Positions 1 to 6,847 of a DNA stretch of 18,194 nucleotides are shown here, one piece after another. The notes beneath the pieces are model-generated. The model saw nothing but the letters and a program-made list of their open reading frames with translations. It was not told the origin of the DNA and made no database searches. Each line of letters opens with the position of its first letter. Position 1 is the first letter of the stretch. Source of the DNA: JAWUWD01 sp034112085 (GTDB lineage: Bacteria; Bacteroidota; Bacteroidia; Cytophagales; Cyclobacteriaceae); the NCBI GenBank assembly GCA_034112085.1, contig JAWUWD010000049.1, positions 1 to 18,194 of the forward strand, in the 5' to 3' direction. The translations under genes and the position numbers were made by a program.

Positions 1-24
1 AATTTTTATAAAAATAGATAAAAA

Positions 25-552
25 TTACCAATTGGCAACTGAGGCATTGAAGATATCCAATGTGATTTTATCAAAAATCTCTTCGATGAGCTGATTCTCC
101 AGCGTGGTGAGGTTTTGATTACTGTCAAAGTCAGAGTACCAAGAGAAGGATTTATTCTCAAAATTGTACTTGTCGTCTTTGGTGTTTATATAGCTGATTT
201 TTAACGATATTGTAAGTCTAGTCAATGCAGCAGTATCTCTTGATCCGGCAGATTGAGGTGCCATTGGACTTGTTCGGAAACTGACTACGCCACCTTCTAT
301 TTGAAGATCACCTTCTTCATTGTCTCCGACAAGGACCAGATTTGTGTTTTGTTGATAATAATCACGCAATTTGTTTGTCAATGTTTGATGCATATTGACT
401 GGCCCCAAAGTCGCATCATTATACATGTTCTGTATAGAGATGGTTTTGGTCTGTTCGTAATCTATGGAGGCTCCTGAGAGTGAGTAAATTCCGCAGCCAT
501 TGATAAGTCCTAAAGCAATGAGAAGTGAGACACTTAATAAGTATTTGATCAT
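25..552 (-). CDS. lptE: LPS-assembly lipoprotein LptE
   Basis: A 175-residue lipoprotein precursor. The N-terminus has a short basic start, a hydrophobic stretch and the lipobox LINGC with Cys20 as the lipidation site. The mature part (GIYSLSGASIDYEQTKTISI, then a Thr/Leu-rich strand-helix pattern) resembles Bacteroidota LptE. In the known family, LptE plugs the LptD barrel in the outer membrane and helps insert lipopolysaccharide into the outer leaflet. The length fits the family. The start codon overlaps the stop of the upstream sigma-54 regulator gene by four bases (ATGA), so translation is probably coupled. It is the last gene of a miaB / regulator / lptE operon, an order I recognise from Bacteroidota. 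Sequence similarity within LptE is weak, so the call rests on the lipobox, size, opening motif and neighbours together. Confidence 0.85.
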   Translation of the reverse strand: MIKYLLSVSLLIALGLINGCGIYSLSGASIDYEQTKTISIQNMYNDATLGPVNMHQTLTNKLRDYYQQNTNLVLVGDNEEGDLQIEGGVVSFRTSPMAPQSAGSRDTAALTRLTISLKISYINTKDDKYNFENKSFSWYSDFDSNQNLTTLENQLIEEIFDKITLDIFNASVANW

Positions 553-1853
553 CCTTCGAGTTCGTATTGTTTGATTTTTCTATACAAAGTTCGTTCCGAG
601 ATTCCGAGATCCTTGGCTGCGTACTTTCTTTTATTTTTATTCTTTATCAATGCCTTAATAATCAGCTCTTTTTCTTTCTTCTCAATAGACAAGGATTCTT
701 CCACTTCAGATTCGTGTGTGATATCTTGAATGTTGGGATCGATATTCTGAGAATTGTGAATTTCGATAGGAGATGGGGTCACATGTGATGGCGTATTTAC
801 TTCTAGGACATAAGGTTTAGATTCTTCGGTAGCAGAGATATTGGGTATTTGATCATCCAAGTTTTCGAAAAGTGACTTATGCTGTTCCAAGACTTCTTTG
901 TCTTGGCCTTTGGTTTGTACTACGTCATGAACAAGCTTTTTGAGTTCATTCATGTCCTTTTTCATGTCAAAGAGCACTTTATATAGGAGGTCTCTTTCTG
1001 AAAAGTTCTCCTTATCACCTTCAGGTTTGTATATGGCAGGGAGATTACTTCCTTGATTGGGTAGATAACTAGCCAACTTCTCAACAGTGATCAATCTATT
1101 ATCGGTAGATAGCACCGAGATTTGCTCTACCAAATTCTTGAGCTGGCGAATATTGCCCGGGAATCTAAACTTGAGTAACAAGTCAATAGCGTCAGGAGTG
1201 AGGCTGATGGGTTTGACCCGATAAGTTTCAGAAAAGTCGCTGGCAAATTTCCTAAATAGTAATTCAACATCTTTACCGCGCTCTCTAAGTGGTGGCACAT
1301 ATATAGGAACCGTACTCAGTCGGTAGTATAAGTCTTCTCTAAACTTGCCTTTGTCTACAGCCTTCATCAAGTCTACATTGGAGGCAGCTACTACACGAAC
1401 ATCTGTTTTATGTGATTTAGATGAGCCTACTTTAATAAATTCTCCATTCTCCAATACGCGGAGTAGTCTTGCTTGAGTTGCCAAGGGCATTTCACCGATT
1501 TCATCAAGAAATATCGTTCCACCATTCGTTACTTCAAAGTATCCTTTTCGGGCTTCATGCGCTCCAGTGAATGAGCCTTTTTCATGTCCGAAAAGTTCAG
1601 AGTCAATCGTGCCTTCTGGGATAGCGCCACAGTTGATGGCTATGAACTGCCCGTGTTTTCTAGCACTAAGCTGATGGATGATCTTGGAAAATGATTCTTT
1701 TCCACTACCACTTTCCCCAGTGATCAGAACAGTCATATCTGTTGGAGCTACTTGTACAGCTACCTGTATAGCATGATTGAGCAGTGGCGAATTGCCTATT
1801 ATTCCAAAGCGTTGTTTAATACTGAGTATTTCTGAATTCATTTGAAGAGTCAT
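549..1853 (-). CDS. Sigma-54-type (AAA+/Fis) transcriptional regulator
   Basis: A 434-residue regulator with a central sigma-54 activator AAA+ domain and a C-terminal Fis-like helix-turn-helix. Visible motifs are Walker A GESGSGKE (about residues 46-53), the sigma-54 contact loop as GSFTGA (93-98; canonical form GAFTGA), Walker B FLDE (115-118), a sensor I region VRVVAASN, and the arginine-finger region FREDLYYRL. A charged linker of about 150 residues follows, then a helix-turn-helix ending ISERTLYRKIKQYELEG. There is no N-terminal receiver, GAF or PAS domain, so control must come from expression, a partner protein or the linker. The start overlaps the miaB stop by one base (TAATG) and the stop overlaps the lptE start by four, so all three are probably one transcript. 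Met5 is an alternative start. Its targets cannot be told from the sequence. Confidence 0.93.
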   Translation of the reverse strand: MTLQMNSEILSIKQRFGIIGNSPLLNHAIQVAVQVAPTDMTVLITGESGSGKESFSKIIHQLSARKHGQFIAINCGAIPEGTIDSELFGHEKGSFTGAHEARKGYFEVTNGGTIFLDEIGEMPLATQARLLRVLENGEFIKVGSSKSHKTDVRVVAASNVDLMKAVDKGKFREDLYYRLSTVPIYVPPLRERGKDVELLFRKFASDFSETYRVKPISLTPDAIDLLLKFRFPGNIRQLKNLVEQISVLSTDNRLITVEKLASYLPNQGSNLPAIYKPEGDKENFSERDLLYKVLFDMKKDMNELKKLVHDVVQTKGQDKEVLEQHKSLFENLDDQIPNISATEESKPYVLEVNTPSHVTPSPIEIHNSQNIDPNIQDITHESEVEESLSIEKKEKELIIKALIKNKNKRKYAAKDLGISERTLYRKIKQYELEG

Positions 1854-3313
1854 TAGTCTACTGCAGTACCAGTGAGTGTAGCAGTAGTACAGTTTTCCAC
1901 CAGTACATTTACATATTGGCCTTTCTCATGATTTCCTTTTGGAAATATAACGACTTTGTTAGCCGTGTTCCTGCCTTGTAAATGTTCCTGTGATCGTTTT
2001 GAAGTTCCTTCGATGAGTACTTTGTGTACTTTGTTTAAGTCCAGTTTGTTACGCTCTAGTGCGTGCACTTGTTGCTTTTCAATAACTTCTGCCAGTCTTC
2101 TCTTTTTCACTATTAGAGGAATATCATCTTCATATTTTTTCTCTGCCAATGTCCCTGGTCTTTCAGAGTAGAAGAACATGTAAGAGAAGTCATACTTGAC
2201 GTAGTCCATCATCGTAAGTGTTTCTTGATGTTCATCTTCTGTCTCACTGCAAAAGCCCGTGATCATATCCGAGGATATGCCACATTCTTGACCAATGATC
2301 TTACGTATGGCATCTACACGATTCATATACCATTCTCTCGTATAAGTACGGTTCATGAGCTCTAGCACACGGCTATTACCACTTTGAACAGGTAAATGGA
2401 TGTAATTGCATATGTTCTCATGAGCTTTGATCGTGTGCAGAACCTCATCAGTAATATCTTTTGGGTGTGATGTAGAGAACCTCACCCTTAGTACTGGGCT
2501 TACTTCAGCAACCATCTTCAGCAAATTCGCGAAATTGATGATTTCCACTTCGTCCCCGCTTTTCTCCTGCTTCTCTAGTCTTGCTTTATTGTTTTGCTCA
2601 GGCGACCATTTATAAGAATCTACATTCTGTCCGAGTAAAGTGACTTCTTTATATCCCTGATCCAGCAAGTCTTGTACTTCTTTGATAATTGAGTGAGGAT
2701 CGCGACTTCGCTCTCGCCCTCTCGTAAAGGGTACTACACAGAACGAGCACATGTTGTCACATCCACGCATGATAGACACAAAAGCCGATACACCGTTGGA
2801 GTTTAAGCGTACAGGTGCGATGTCTGCATAAGTCTCCTCTCTAGATAAGAAGGTATTGACAGCTTTCTGGCCTTCATCGGATTGCTGCACCAAGTTGGGT
2901 AAGTCACGATAAGCATCTGGCCCTACTACGATGTCGACTACTTTTTCTTCCTCTAAGAACTTCTCTTTGAGGCGCTCAGCCATACATCCAAGCACTCCTA
3001 TAGTAAGGCCTGGTTTTTTCTTCTTCAAAGAGTTGAATTCAGCAAGTCTTTTTCTTACCGTTTGTTCAGCCTTTTCTCTGATCGAGCACGTATTAAGGAA
3101 TATTACATCTGCTGCTCTGAAGTCATCTGTGGTGTCAAAGCCATTGGCCTTCATCACTGAGGTCACAATCTCACTGTCCGAGAAGTTCATTTGACAACCG
3201 TAGCTTTCAATGTACATCTTTCGGTCTTTCCCCGTATTCTCATTTGGAGAGACTTTCACTTCACTTACTTCTTCTTCTTTGATGATCTCTAGATCACTGA
3301 CCAAGTCCTTCAT
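1853..3313 (-). CDS. miaB: tRNA-2-methylthio-N6-isopentenyladenosine37 synthase MiaB
   Basis: A 486-residue radical-SAM methylthiotransferase that adds the methylthio group to i6A37 of tRNAs reading UNN codons. The three-domain layout is complete. The N-terminal UPF0004 domain begins at YIESYGCQMN, with cluster cysteines Cys40, Cys76 (NTCSIRE) and Cys110 (GVLGCMAER). The radical-SAM motif CDNMCSFC holds Cys185, Cys189 and Cys192 and is followed by PFTRGRERSR, typical of MiaB rather than RimO or MtaB. A C-terminal TRAM domain begins at about residue 425. An acidic extension of about 32 residues precedes the first domain, and a charged insertion (about 243-256) follows the LLGQNVDSY motif. Both seem harmless for catalysis. 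It is first in the operon and has a promoter-like element about 34 bases upstream of the start. Confidence 0.97.
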   Translation of the reverse strand: MKDLVSDLEIIKEEEVSEVKVSPNENTGKDRKMYIESYGCQMNFSDSEIVTSVMKANGFDTTDDFRAADVIFLNTCSIREKAEQTVRKRLAEFNSLKKKKPGLTIGVLGCMAERLKEKFLEEEKVVDIVVGPDAYRDLPNLVQQSDEGQKAVNTFLSREETYADIAPVRLNSNGVSAFVSIMRGCDNMCSFCVVPFTRGRERSRDPHSIIKEVQDLLDQGYKEVTLLGQNVDSYKWSPEQNNKARLEKQEKSGDEVEIINFANLLKMVAEVSPVLRVRFSTSHPKDITDEVLHTIKAHENICNYIHLPVQSGNSRVLELMNRTYTREWYMNRVDAIRKIIGQECGISSDMITGFCSETEDEHQETLTMMDYVKYDFSYMFFYSERPGTLAEKKYEDDIPLIVKKRRLAEVIEKQQVHALERNKLDLNKVHKVLIEGTSKRSQEHLQGRNTANKVVIFPKGNHEKGQYVNVLVENCTTATLTGTAVD

Positions 3314-3346
3314 TGCGAGATGTTTTACCTATTATTTTAAAGATCA

Positions 3347-3354
3347 CAAAGTTA
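3347..3354 (-). promoter_or_regulatory. Candidate -7 promoter element of the miaB operon
   Basis: On the minus strand these bases read TAACTTTG, an exact match to the Bacteroidota -7 consensus TAnnTTTG. This would start transcription roughly 28 bases before the miaB ATG. No clean TTTG -33 element is visible; the perfect palindrome at 3370-3384 occupies that position instead. Confidence 0.5.
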
Positions 3355-3369
3355 AAGAAAGAAAAGGGA

Positions 3370-3384
3370 ATGACATAATGTCAT
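3370..3384. promoter_or_regulatory. Perfect 15-bp palindrome, candidate operator upstream of miaB
   Basis: ATGACAT-A-ATGTCAT is a perfect inverted repeat with seven-base arms and a one-base centre. It begins 15 bases upstream of the candidate miaB -7 element, so a dimeric protein bound here would cover the -33 region. The binding protein cannot be named from the sequence. Confidence 0.45.
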
Positions 3385-3478
3385 GGCTAGAGAAGTTTTG
3401 AGAAGCGGTGAATAACATAAAAGTCAACTTAATATTCTCGAAGAGTTCATCTTAGCCTCCATATGAGATTCACATCAA

Positions 3479-3496
3479 CTGTAATACAGGTTACAG
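3479..3496. repeat. Inverted repeat CTGTAA-N6-TTACAG
   Basis: Perfect six-base arms (3479-3484 and 3491-3496) separated by TACAGG. The size fits an operator for a dimeric regulator. It is about 165 bases upstream of miaB and about 675 upstream of the lipoprotein gene. Chance occurrence is quite possible at this arm length. Confidence 0.3.
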
Positions 3497-3546
3497 CGAA
3501 GAGGGAGAGAGTTGTTACCGGATTATCGACCATGAAAACATGTGCA

Positions 3547-3597
3547 ACGAATAATTAACAAAACGCTACGAATAATAAGTAACACTGGACGAATAAT
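3547..3597 (+). repeat. Three 9-bp direct repeats (ACGAATAAT) at exact 21-bp spacing
   Basis: ACGAATAAT occurs at 3547-3555, 3568-3576 and 3589-3597. Each copy is separated by a 12-bp spacer of unrelated sequence, so identical sites lie on the same face of the helix, two turns apart. An inverted partial copy (TTATTCG) lies at 3621-3627. Nine-base direct repeats with 12-13-bp spacers are the layout described for LytTR-domain regulators. The match to the published LytTR consensus is only partial, about 6 of 9 positions by eye. Confidence 0.6.
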
Positions 3598-3779
3598 AAT
3601 TTGAAAGAGTTGTTTGAAGTTTATTCGCGACAATTGTTGTGACAAGTATCTTTGGATCATTTAGATATGTACGTTGTATTAAAATTGTATTTACTTAATA
3701 ATACCTTGTATATATATAAATATATAGCTAATTCTAATTAAAGAACTAGTCGATAAGCTATGTTTAATTGTTTCAATAT

Positions 3780-3809
3780 GTGATGTAATGTGATGTAATG
3801 TGATGTAAT
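3780..3809 (+). repeat. Three perfect tandem copies of a 10-bp unit (GTGATGTAAT)
   Basis: The unit GTGATGTAAT is repeated three times with no gaps or mismatches and is followed by an A/T-rich run. The period is close to one helical turn. It could be a slippage-prone short tandem repeat or a set of phased protein sites; nothing in the sequence decides between these. Confidence 0.7.
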
Positions 3810-3912
3810 ATATATAATAATATGACAATAATTTAATAATCTCTTATGAGCGTTGAATATCGCTGAATGTGTTTCAATCCTTCTATTTAGCATTATTAAT
3901 TATTAGCTGTAT

Positions 3913-3973
3913 GAATAAACTAATGCCATACCTGTTATTTATTAGCCAAGACTTGAATAAAGTAATGTAATAC
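3913..3973 (+). repeat. Imperfect 19-base direct repeat spaced 42 bp apart
   Basis: GAATAAACTAATGCCATAC (3913-3931) and GAATAAAGTAATGTAATAC (3955-3973) agree at 16 of 19 positions. The 42-bp distance is twice the 21-bp period of the ACGAATAAT repeats further upstream. Both families share the core GAATAA. Confidence 0.4.
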
Positions 3974-4096
3974 GGGAGGTGTTATGGTTATCTATTGGTA
4001 ATCAATCTCTTACTTACTATGAATAAAATAAATTATAAATATTTAATGAAACTATTTTTTTACTAATAAAGAACTTTGTAGTTTCGTTGAAGTTTC

Positions 4097-4126
4097 GCTC
4101 GACCCGTTGAGCAAACCGTAAATTTG
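4097..4126 (+). promoter_or_regulatory. Candidate promoter of the lipoprotein gene with internal hairpin
   Basis: TAAATTTG at 4119-4126 matches the Bacteroidota -7 consensus exactly and would give a leader of about 40 bases before the ATG at 4172. Immediately upstream, GCTCGA-CCCG-TTGAGC (4097-4112) forms a six-base-pair inverted repeat with one G-T pair, placed between the -33 and -7 positions where a repressor could act. The -33 element is poor (TTTC at about 4093). Confidence 0.45.
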
Positions 4127-4171
4127 AAACCAATTATTTTTAAACTCTATCTTTTAACCAAAACAACAAAC

Positions 4172-6766
4172 ATGAAGAACATCAAGAAAATTTTTGTGAT
4201 AGCGCTGATGGCTACCACTGCACTCATGACCTCTTGTATCGATGATGCAGTGGCTCCTGAGGTAACTGCCCTAAGAGAGGCGCAGGTTAATCTAATTAAT
4301 GCTAAAGTTACTCTGGCAGAATTGGAGAACGAAAAGCAACAAATTGCTAATGATTACGCTTCAGCGAACAATGCACTTTTACTTGCGGATAAAGCAGCAC
4401 AAGATGCCATTGACTTGCTTAATGCTCAAGAAGGTTTGACTAGAAGTCAAATTACTACAGCATTACAACAAATGAACCTTGATCAAGCTGTACTGAATTT
4501 GGCGCTTTTGGAACTTAATCGCCAAAACGCAATTACTGCAGCTGAGTTGGTGGCTATAGTGGCTGCTGCTAACCTAGAAGTGTCATTGCTTAATAATCAA
4601 GCAGCATTGAATGCTGCTCAAGCGGCATTAATGCTTTCGGAGCAGGCTTTACAAACAGCTATTGACGACATGGCGATCTGGTTAGTTGATCAAGGAATGT
4701 ACGAAGCACTTGCTTACCTAGATAGTTATGCTGATGCACAAGGTGAAATTTTTGACATCAACGATGATATTTTGGCTAAAATGTCAACGATCACTGGGTA
4801 TAATATGATGTTGAATGCTGGTGACAATCTTCCATTCGGACTTATCGCAGAGCAATTGGCAAGAGACAAAGCCACAATAGAGGCGGATATCTTATTAGAG
4901 CAAGCAGTTCTTGTAGTATATCAAGCAGCTGAAGCTGATCCTGATGGCGTAATCGCTCAATTAGTAGCTCTTGAAGAGAGATTAGAAGAAGTAGATGCTG
5001 AAATTGAAGATCTTGATGCTCAAAAAACAGAATGGGAAATCAGTGACTTAGCACCAGCTACTAATGCATTGAATAGAGCTGCCGGTGGTGATTCATATAC
5101 TGGTAATGTTGACTATGGCGATGGATATATCGAAGACTACTTAGAAGCACTGGATGATATCGATGATGAAAATGATGACATCGAAGGTTACAATGACGAT
5201 ATTGAAGACTATAATGAGGATATTGCAGATGAGAACGATGATACTGCTGATATCAATGTCGATATAGCTGAGTATGAGGCTGAATTGGTTACTGCTAATA
5301 CAATCCTTACTACAAGTACAACTGCTTATGAAGCTGAGAGAGCTATCGCTGATGCAGCTTTTGTGGTCTTAACTGCTGCTGAAGCAGCGGAAGATGTTGC
5401 TGAAAATGCGTTGGATATTGCAGCGCTTTCTGATAATCAAGAGTTAGCAGACTACAATGATGCAATTGCTGTAACTAATGCAGCAGGCAATGATTTAACT
5501 ACTGCAGAGAACGATTTGAATAACGCGGAATTCACTGCTTTCTTAATTGAAGTTATAGATGTTCCTAATGCAGAAGGTGATGTCAGTAATGCTGATATTA
5601 ATGTGCGAAATAATGAGCTTAACGTACAAGCACAGGAAGACGATAAAGATGCTAACCTGGCAGCAGCAGAAGCTGTAGTGACAGCTAGAGAAGGAGATGT
5701 AACAGCTGCTGAAGCTGATTTGACAGCTGCTGAAGCTGATTATGCTGCTACGCCTACTGTTGCTAACTTACAAGCAGTGTTTGATAGAGAGGATGATGTA
5801 GAGACTGCTGAGAGTGATTTGGCAGACGCTGAGGCTGATGTAGATGCATTTGATGAAGCGATCGCTAACGCAAATGCAGATTTGACAGATGCTATTTCAG
5901 ATCGTACTGATGCGGTCTTAGCACTTTCTGATGCGAATGTTTCACTTGCTGATGCAAATACAGCCATCACAGAAGCTGAAGCTGCTGTTACTGCTGCAGA
6001 AGCTGTTGTTACTGCTGCTGAAACAGCTCAAGATACAGCTGAAGCTGCTTTCCTTGCTGCTGAAGCTGCTTATCAGCCTGAAGTTGACGCATTGAATGCT
6101 GCCGAAGCTGCGACAGATGCTGCTGATGATGCATGGGGTGAAGCCGATGATATTGCTGATGCACTTGAAGGAATCATGATGGATGCTGAAGATGACGTTG
6201 ACAATATCCAAGATGATATCGATAACGCTAACGATGACATTGATCAAAACAATGCTGACATAGCTGATATCGAGGATGATATTGCTGATTCAGAAGATGA
6301 TATTGCTGATGCAAATGCTGCAATTGCTGTAGCACAAGCCATAGTTGATGCTAATCAAGCTGACTTTGATGCTGCAGATTTAATTGCACTTAATGCAGCA
6401 GTAGATGTAGCTCAAGATGCTTATGATGCTTTATCTGCTGAGCAAGATGCTTTGGAAGATGAGTCTGATATTACTGAACAATTGATAGATGATTTAGAAG
6501 ATCTTGCTGATTATACTACTATCGAAGATGCTCAAGAAGCAGTTGAAGACATGATAGAAGATCAATTGGATCTTTTGGAAGATCTTGCAGAGGACTTAGC
6601 TGATATCGACACAGCGTTAGCTGATAACGTTGTCGAAGAAGCAGAACTACTTGCTTTGATTGCTAACGAAGAAGCTGAGTTGGCTCTTCTTCAAGCAGAA
6701 CTTGCTGCTTGGGAAGTTATAGCAGCTGAATTCTTAGCACTATATACTGCTGAGATAGGAGGATAA
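4172..6766 (+). CDS. Ultra-acidic coiled-coil surface lipoprotein (unknown function)
   Basis: A predicted lipoprotein of 864 residues. I chose the ATG at 4172 over an in-frame TTG at 4124 because it gives a clean signal peptide (basic MKNIKK, hydrophobic core, lipobox LMTSC with Cys22). The next residues are IDD; acidic residues just after the cysteine are a known surface-export signal in Bacteroidota. Almost all the rest is Ala/Asp/Glu-rich with clear heptads, for example I-EGY-NDD-I-EDY-NED-I (about nt 5157-5230), DDI-ADSEDDI-ADANAAI (about 6280-6330) and repeated AEAxxTA units (about 5660-5745, 5970-6060). The lipobox Cys is the only cysteine I see. The last 286 residues contain no Lys, Arg or His. 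I do not recognise a family. The likely form is a long rod anchored to the outer membrane. Low-complexity sequence could mislead similarity searches. Confidence 0.85.
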   Translation: MKNIKKIFVIALMATTALMTSCIDDAVAPEVTALREAQVNLINAKVTLAELENEKQQIANDYASANNALLLADKAAQDAIDLLNAQEGLTRSQITTALQQMNLDQAVLNLALLELNRQNAITAAELVAIVAAANLEVSLLNNQAALNAAQAALMLSEQALQTAIDDMAIWLVDQGMYEALAYLDSYADAQGEIFDINDDILAKMSTITGYNMMLNAGDNLPFGLIAEQLARDKATIEADILLEQAVLVVYQAAEADPDGVIAQLVALEERLEEVDAEIEDLDAQKTEWEISDLAPATNALNRAAGGDSYTGNVDYGDGYIEDYLEALDDIDDENDDIEGYNDDIEDYNEDIADENDDTADINVDIAEYEAELVTANTILTTSTTAYEAERAIADAAFVVLTAAEAAEDVAENALDIAALSDNQELADYNDAIAVTNAAGNDLTTAENDLNNAEFTAFLIEVIDVPNAEGDVSNADINVRNNELNVQAQEDDKDANLAAAEAVVTAREGDVTAAEADLTAAEADYAATPTVANLQAVFDREDDVETAESDLADAEADVDAFDEAIANANADLTDAISDRTDAVLALSDANVSLADANTAITEAEAAVTAAEAVVTAAETAQDTAEAAFLAAEAAYQPEVDALNAAEAATDAADDAWGEADDIADALEGIMMDAEDDVDNIQDDIDNANDDIDQNNADIADIEDDIADSEDDIADANAAIAVAQAIVDANQADFDAADLIALNAAVDVAQDAYDALSAEQDALEDESDITEQLIDDLEDLADYTTIEDAQEAVEDMIEDQLDLLEDLAEDLADIDTALADNVVEEAELLALIANEEAELALLQAELAAWEVIAAEFLALYTAEIGG

Positions 6767-6768
6767 TC

Positions 6769-6842
6769 CTTCTTTAGGAAAACATTGGAGATGGACATTG
6801 TCCGTCTCCTCGTCTACAACATATTTAAACATCCTAAAGAAG
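6769..6842 (+). promoter_or_regulatory. Nested inverted-repeat structure between lipoprotein and barrel genes
   Basis: An 11-bp perfect inverted repeat, CTTCTTTAGGA (6769-6779) with TCCTAAAGAAG (6832-6842), encloses a second hairpin, GGAGATGGAC-ATT-GTCCGTCTCC (6787-6796 with 6800-6809; ten pairs including one T-G). The outer arm starts just after the lipoprotein stop codon and ends five bases before the next ATG. There is no T-run after either stem, so it is not a standard terminator. It may be an RNA stability or processing element, or may control translation of the barrel gene by hiding its start region. Confidence 0.65.
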
Positions 6843-6847
6843 AGAAT

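Larger units (their letters stand above)
3314..4171. other. Long A/T-rich intergenic region with several repeat families
   Basis: About 850 bases separate the divergent miaB operon and the coiled-coil lipoprotein gene. I find no convincing protein, tRNA or known riboswitch. It contains: the miaB promoter and palindrome (3347-3384); an inverted repeat CTGTAA-N6-TTACAG (3479-3496); three ACGAATAAT direct repeats on an exact 21-bp period (3547-3597), with an inverted TTATTCG nearby (3621-3627); a very A/T-rich stretch around 3705-3730; three perfect 10-bp tandem units (3780-3809); an imperfect 19-base repeat spaced 42 bp apart (3913-3973); and a promoter-like element with a small hairpin just before the lipoprotein gene. 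The density of repeats suggests elaborate control of the downstream genes, but this is inference. Confidence 0.7.

Noticed and set aside
2931..3194. Plus-strand reading frames across miaB and pabB
   Set aside because: They are shadows of strongly supported minus-strand genes and encode Ser/Phe-rich sequence with no recognisable features.
3547..3597. Iteron-type replication origin from 21-bp repeats next to A/T-rich DNA
   Set aside because: No replication initiator gene, no DnaA boxes that I can see, and the neighbours are ordinary chromosomal genes. A regulatory role is simpler.
3780..3809. CRISPR array
   Set aside because: The repeat unit is only 10 bp with no spacers, and no cas genes are present.
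4124..4171. Start of the lipoprotein at the in-frame TTG (16 residues further upstream)
   Set aside because: It would put a long hydrophobic segment before a standard lipoprotein signal peptide, and it overlaps the likely promoter element; the ATG at 4172 is better.
5740..6247. Two antisense reading frames (5740-5970 and 5942-6247, minus) inside the lipoprotein gene
   Set aside because: They mirror the Ala/Asp/Glu-rich repeats of the real gene (giving Ser/Ala- and Ile/Ser-rich products), have no control signals, and are explained by the biased codons of the sense strand.
6787..6809. Intrinsic terminator between lipoprotein and barrel genes
   Set aside because: The stem is strong but is followed by TCGTCTAC, with no T-run, so simple termination is unlikely.
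6785..6847. Start of the barrel protein at the in-frame TTG
   Set aside because: It lies inside the strong hairpin and adds 21 residues ahead of a complete signal peptide starting at 6848.
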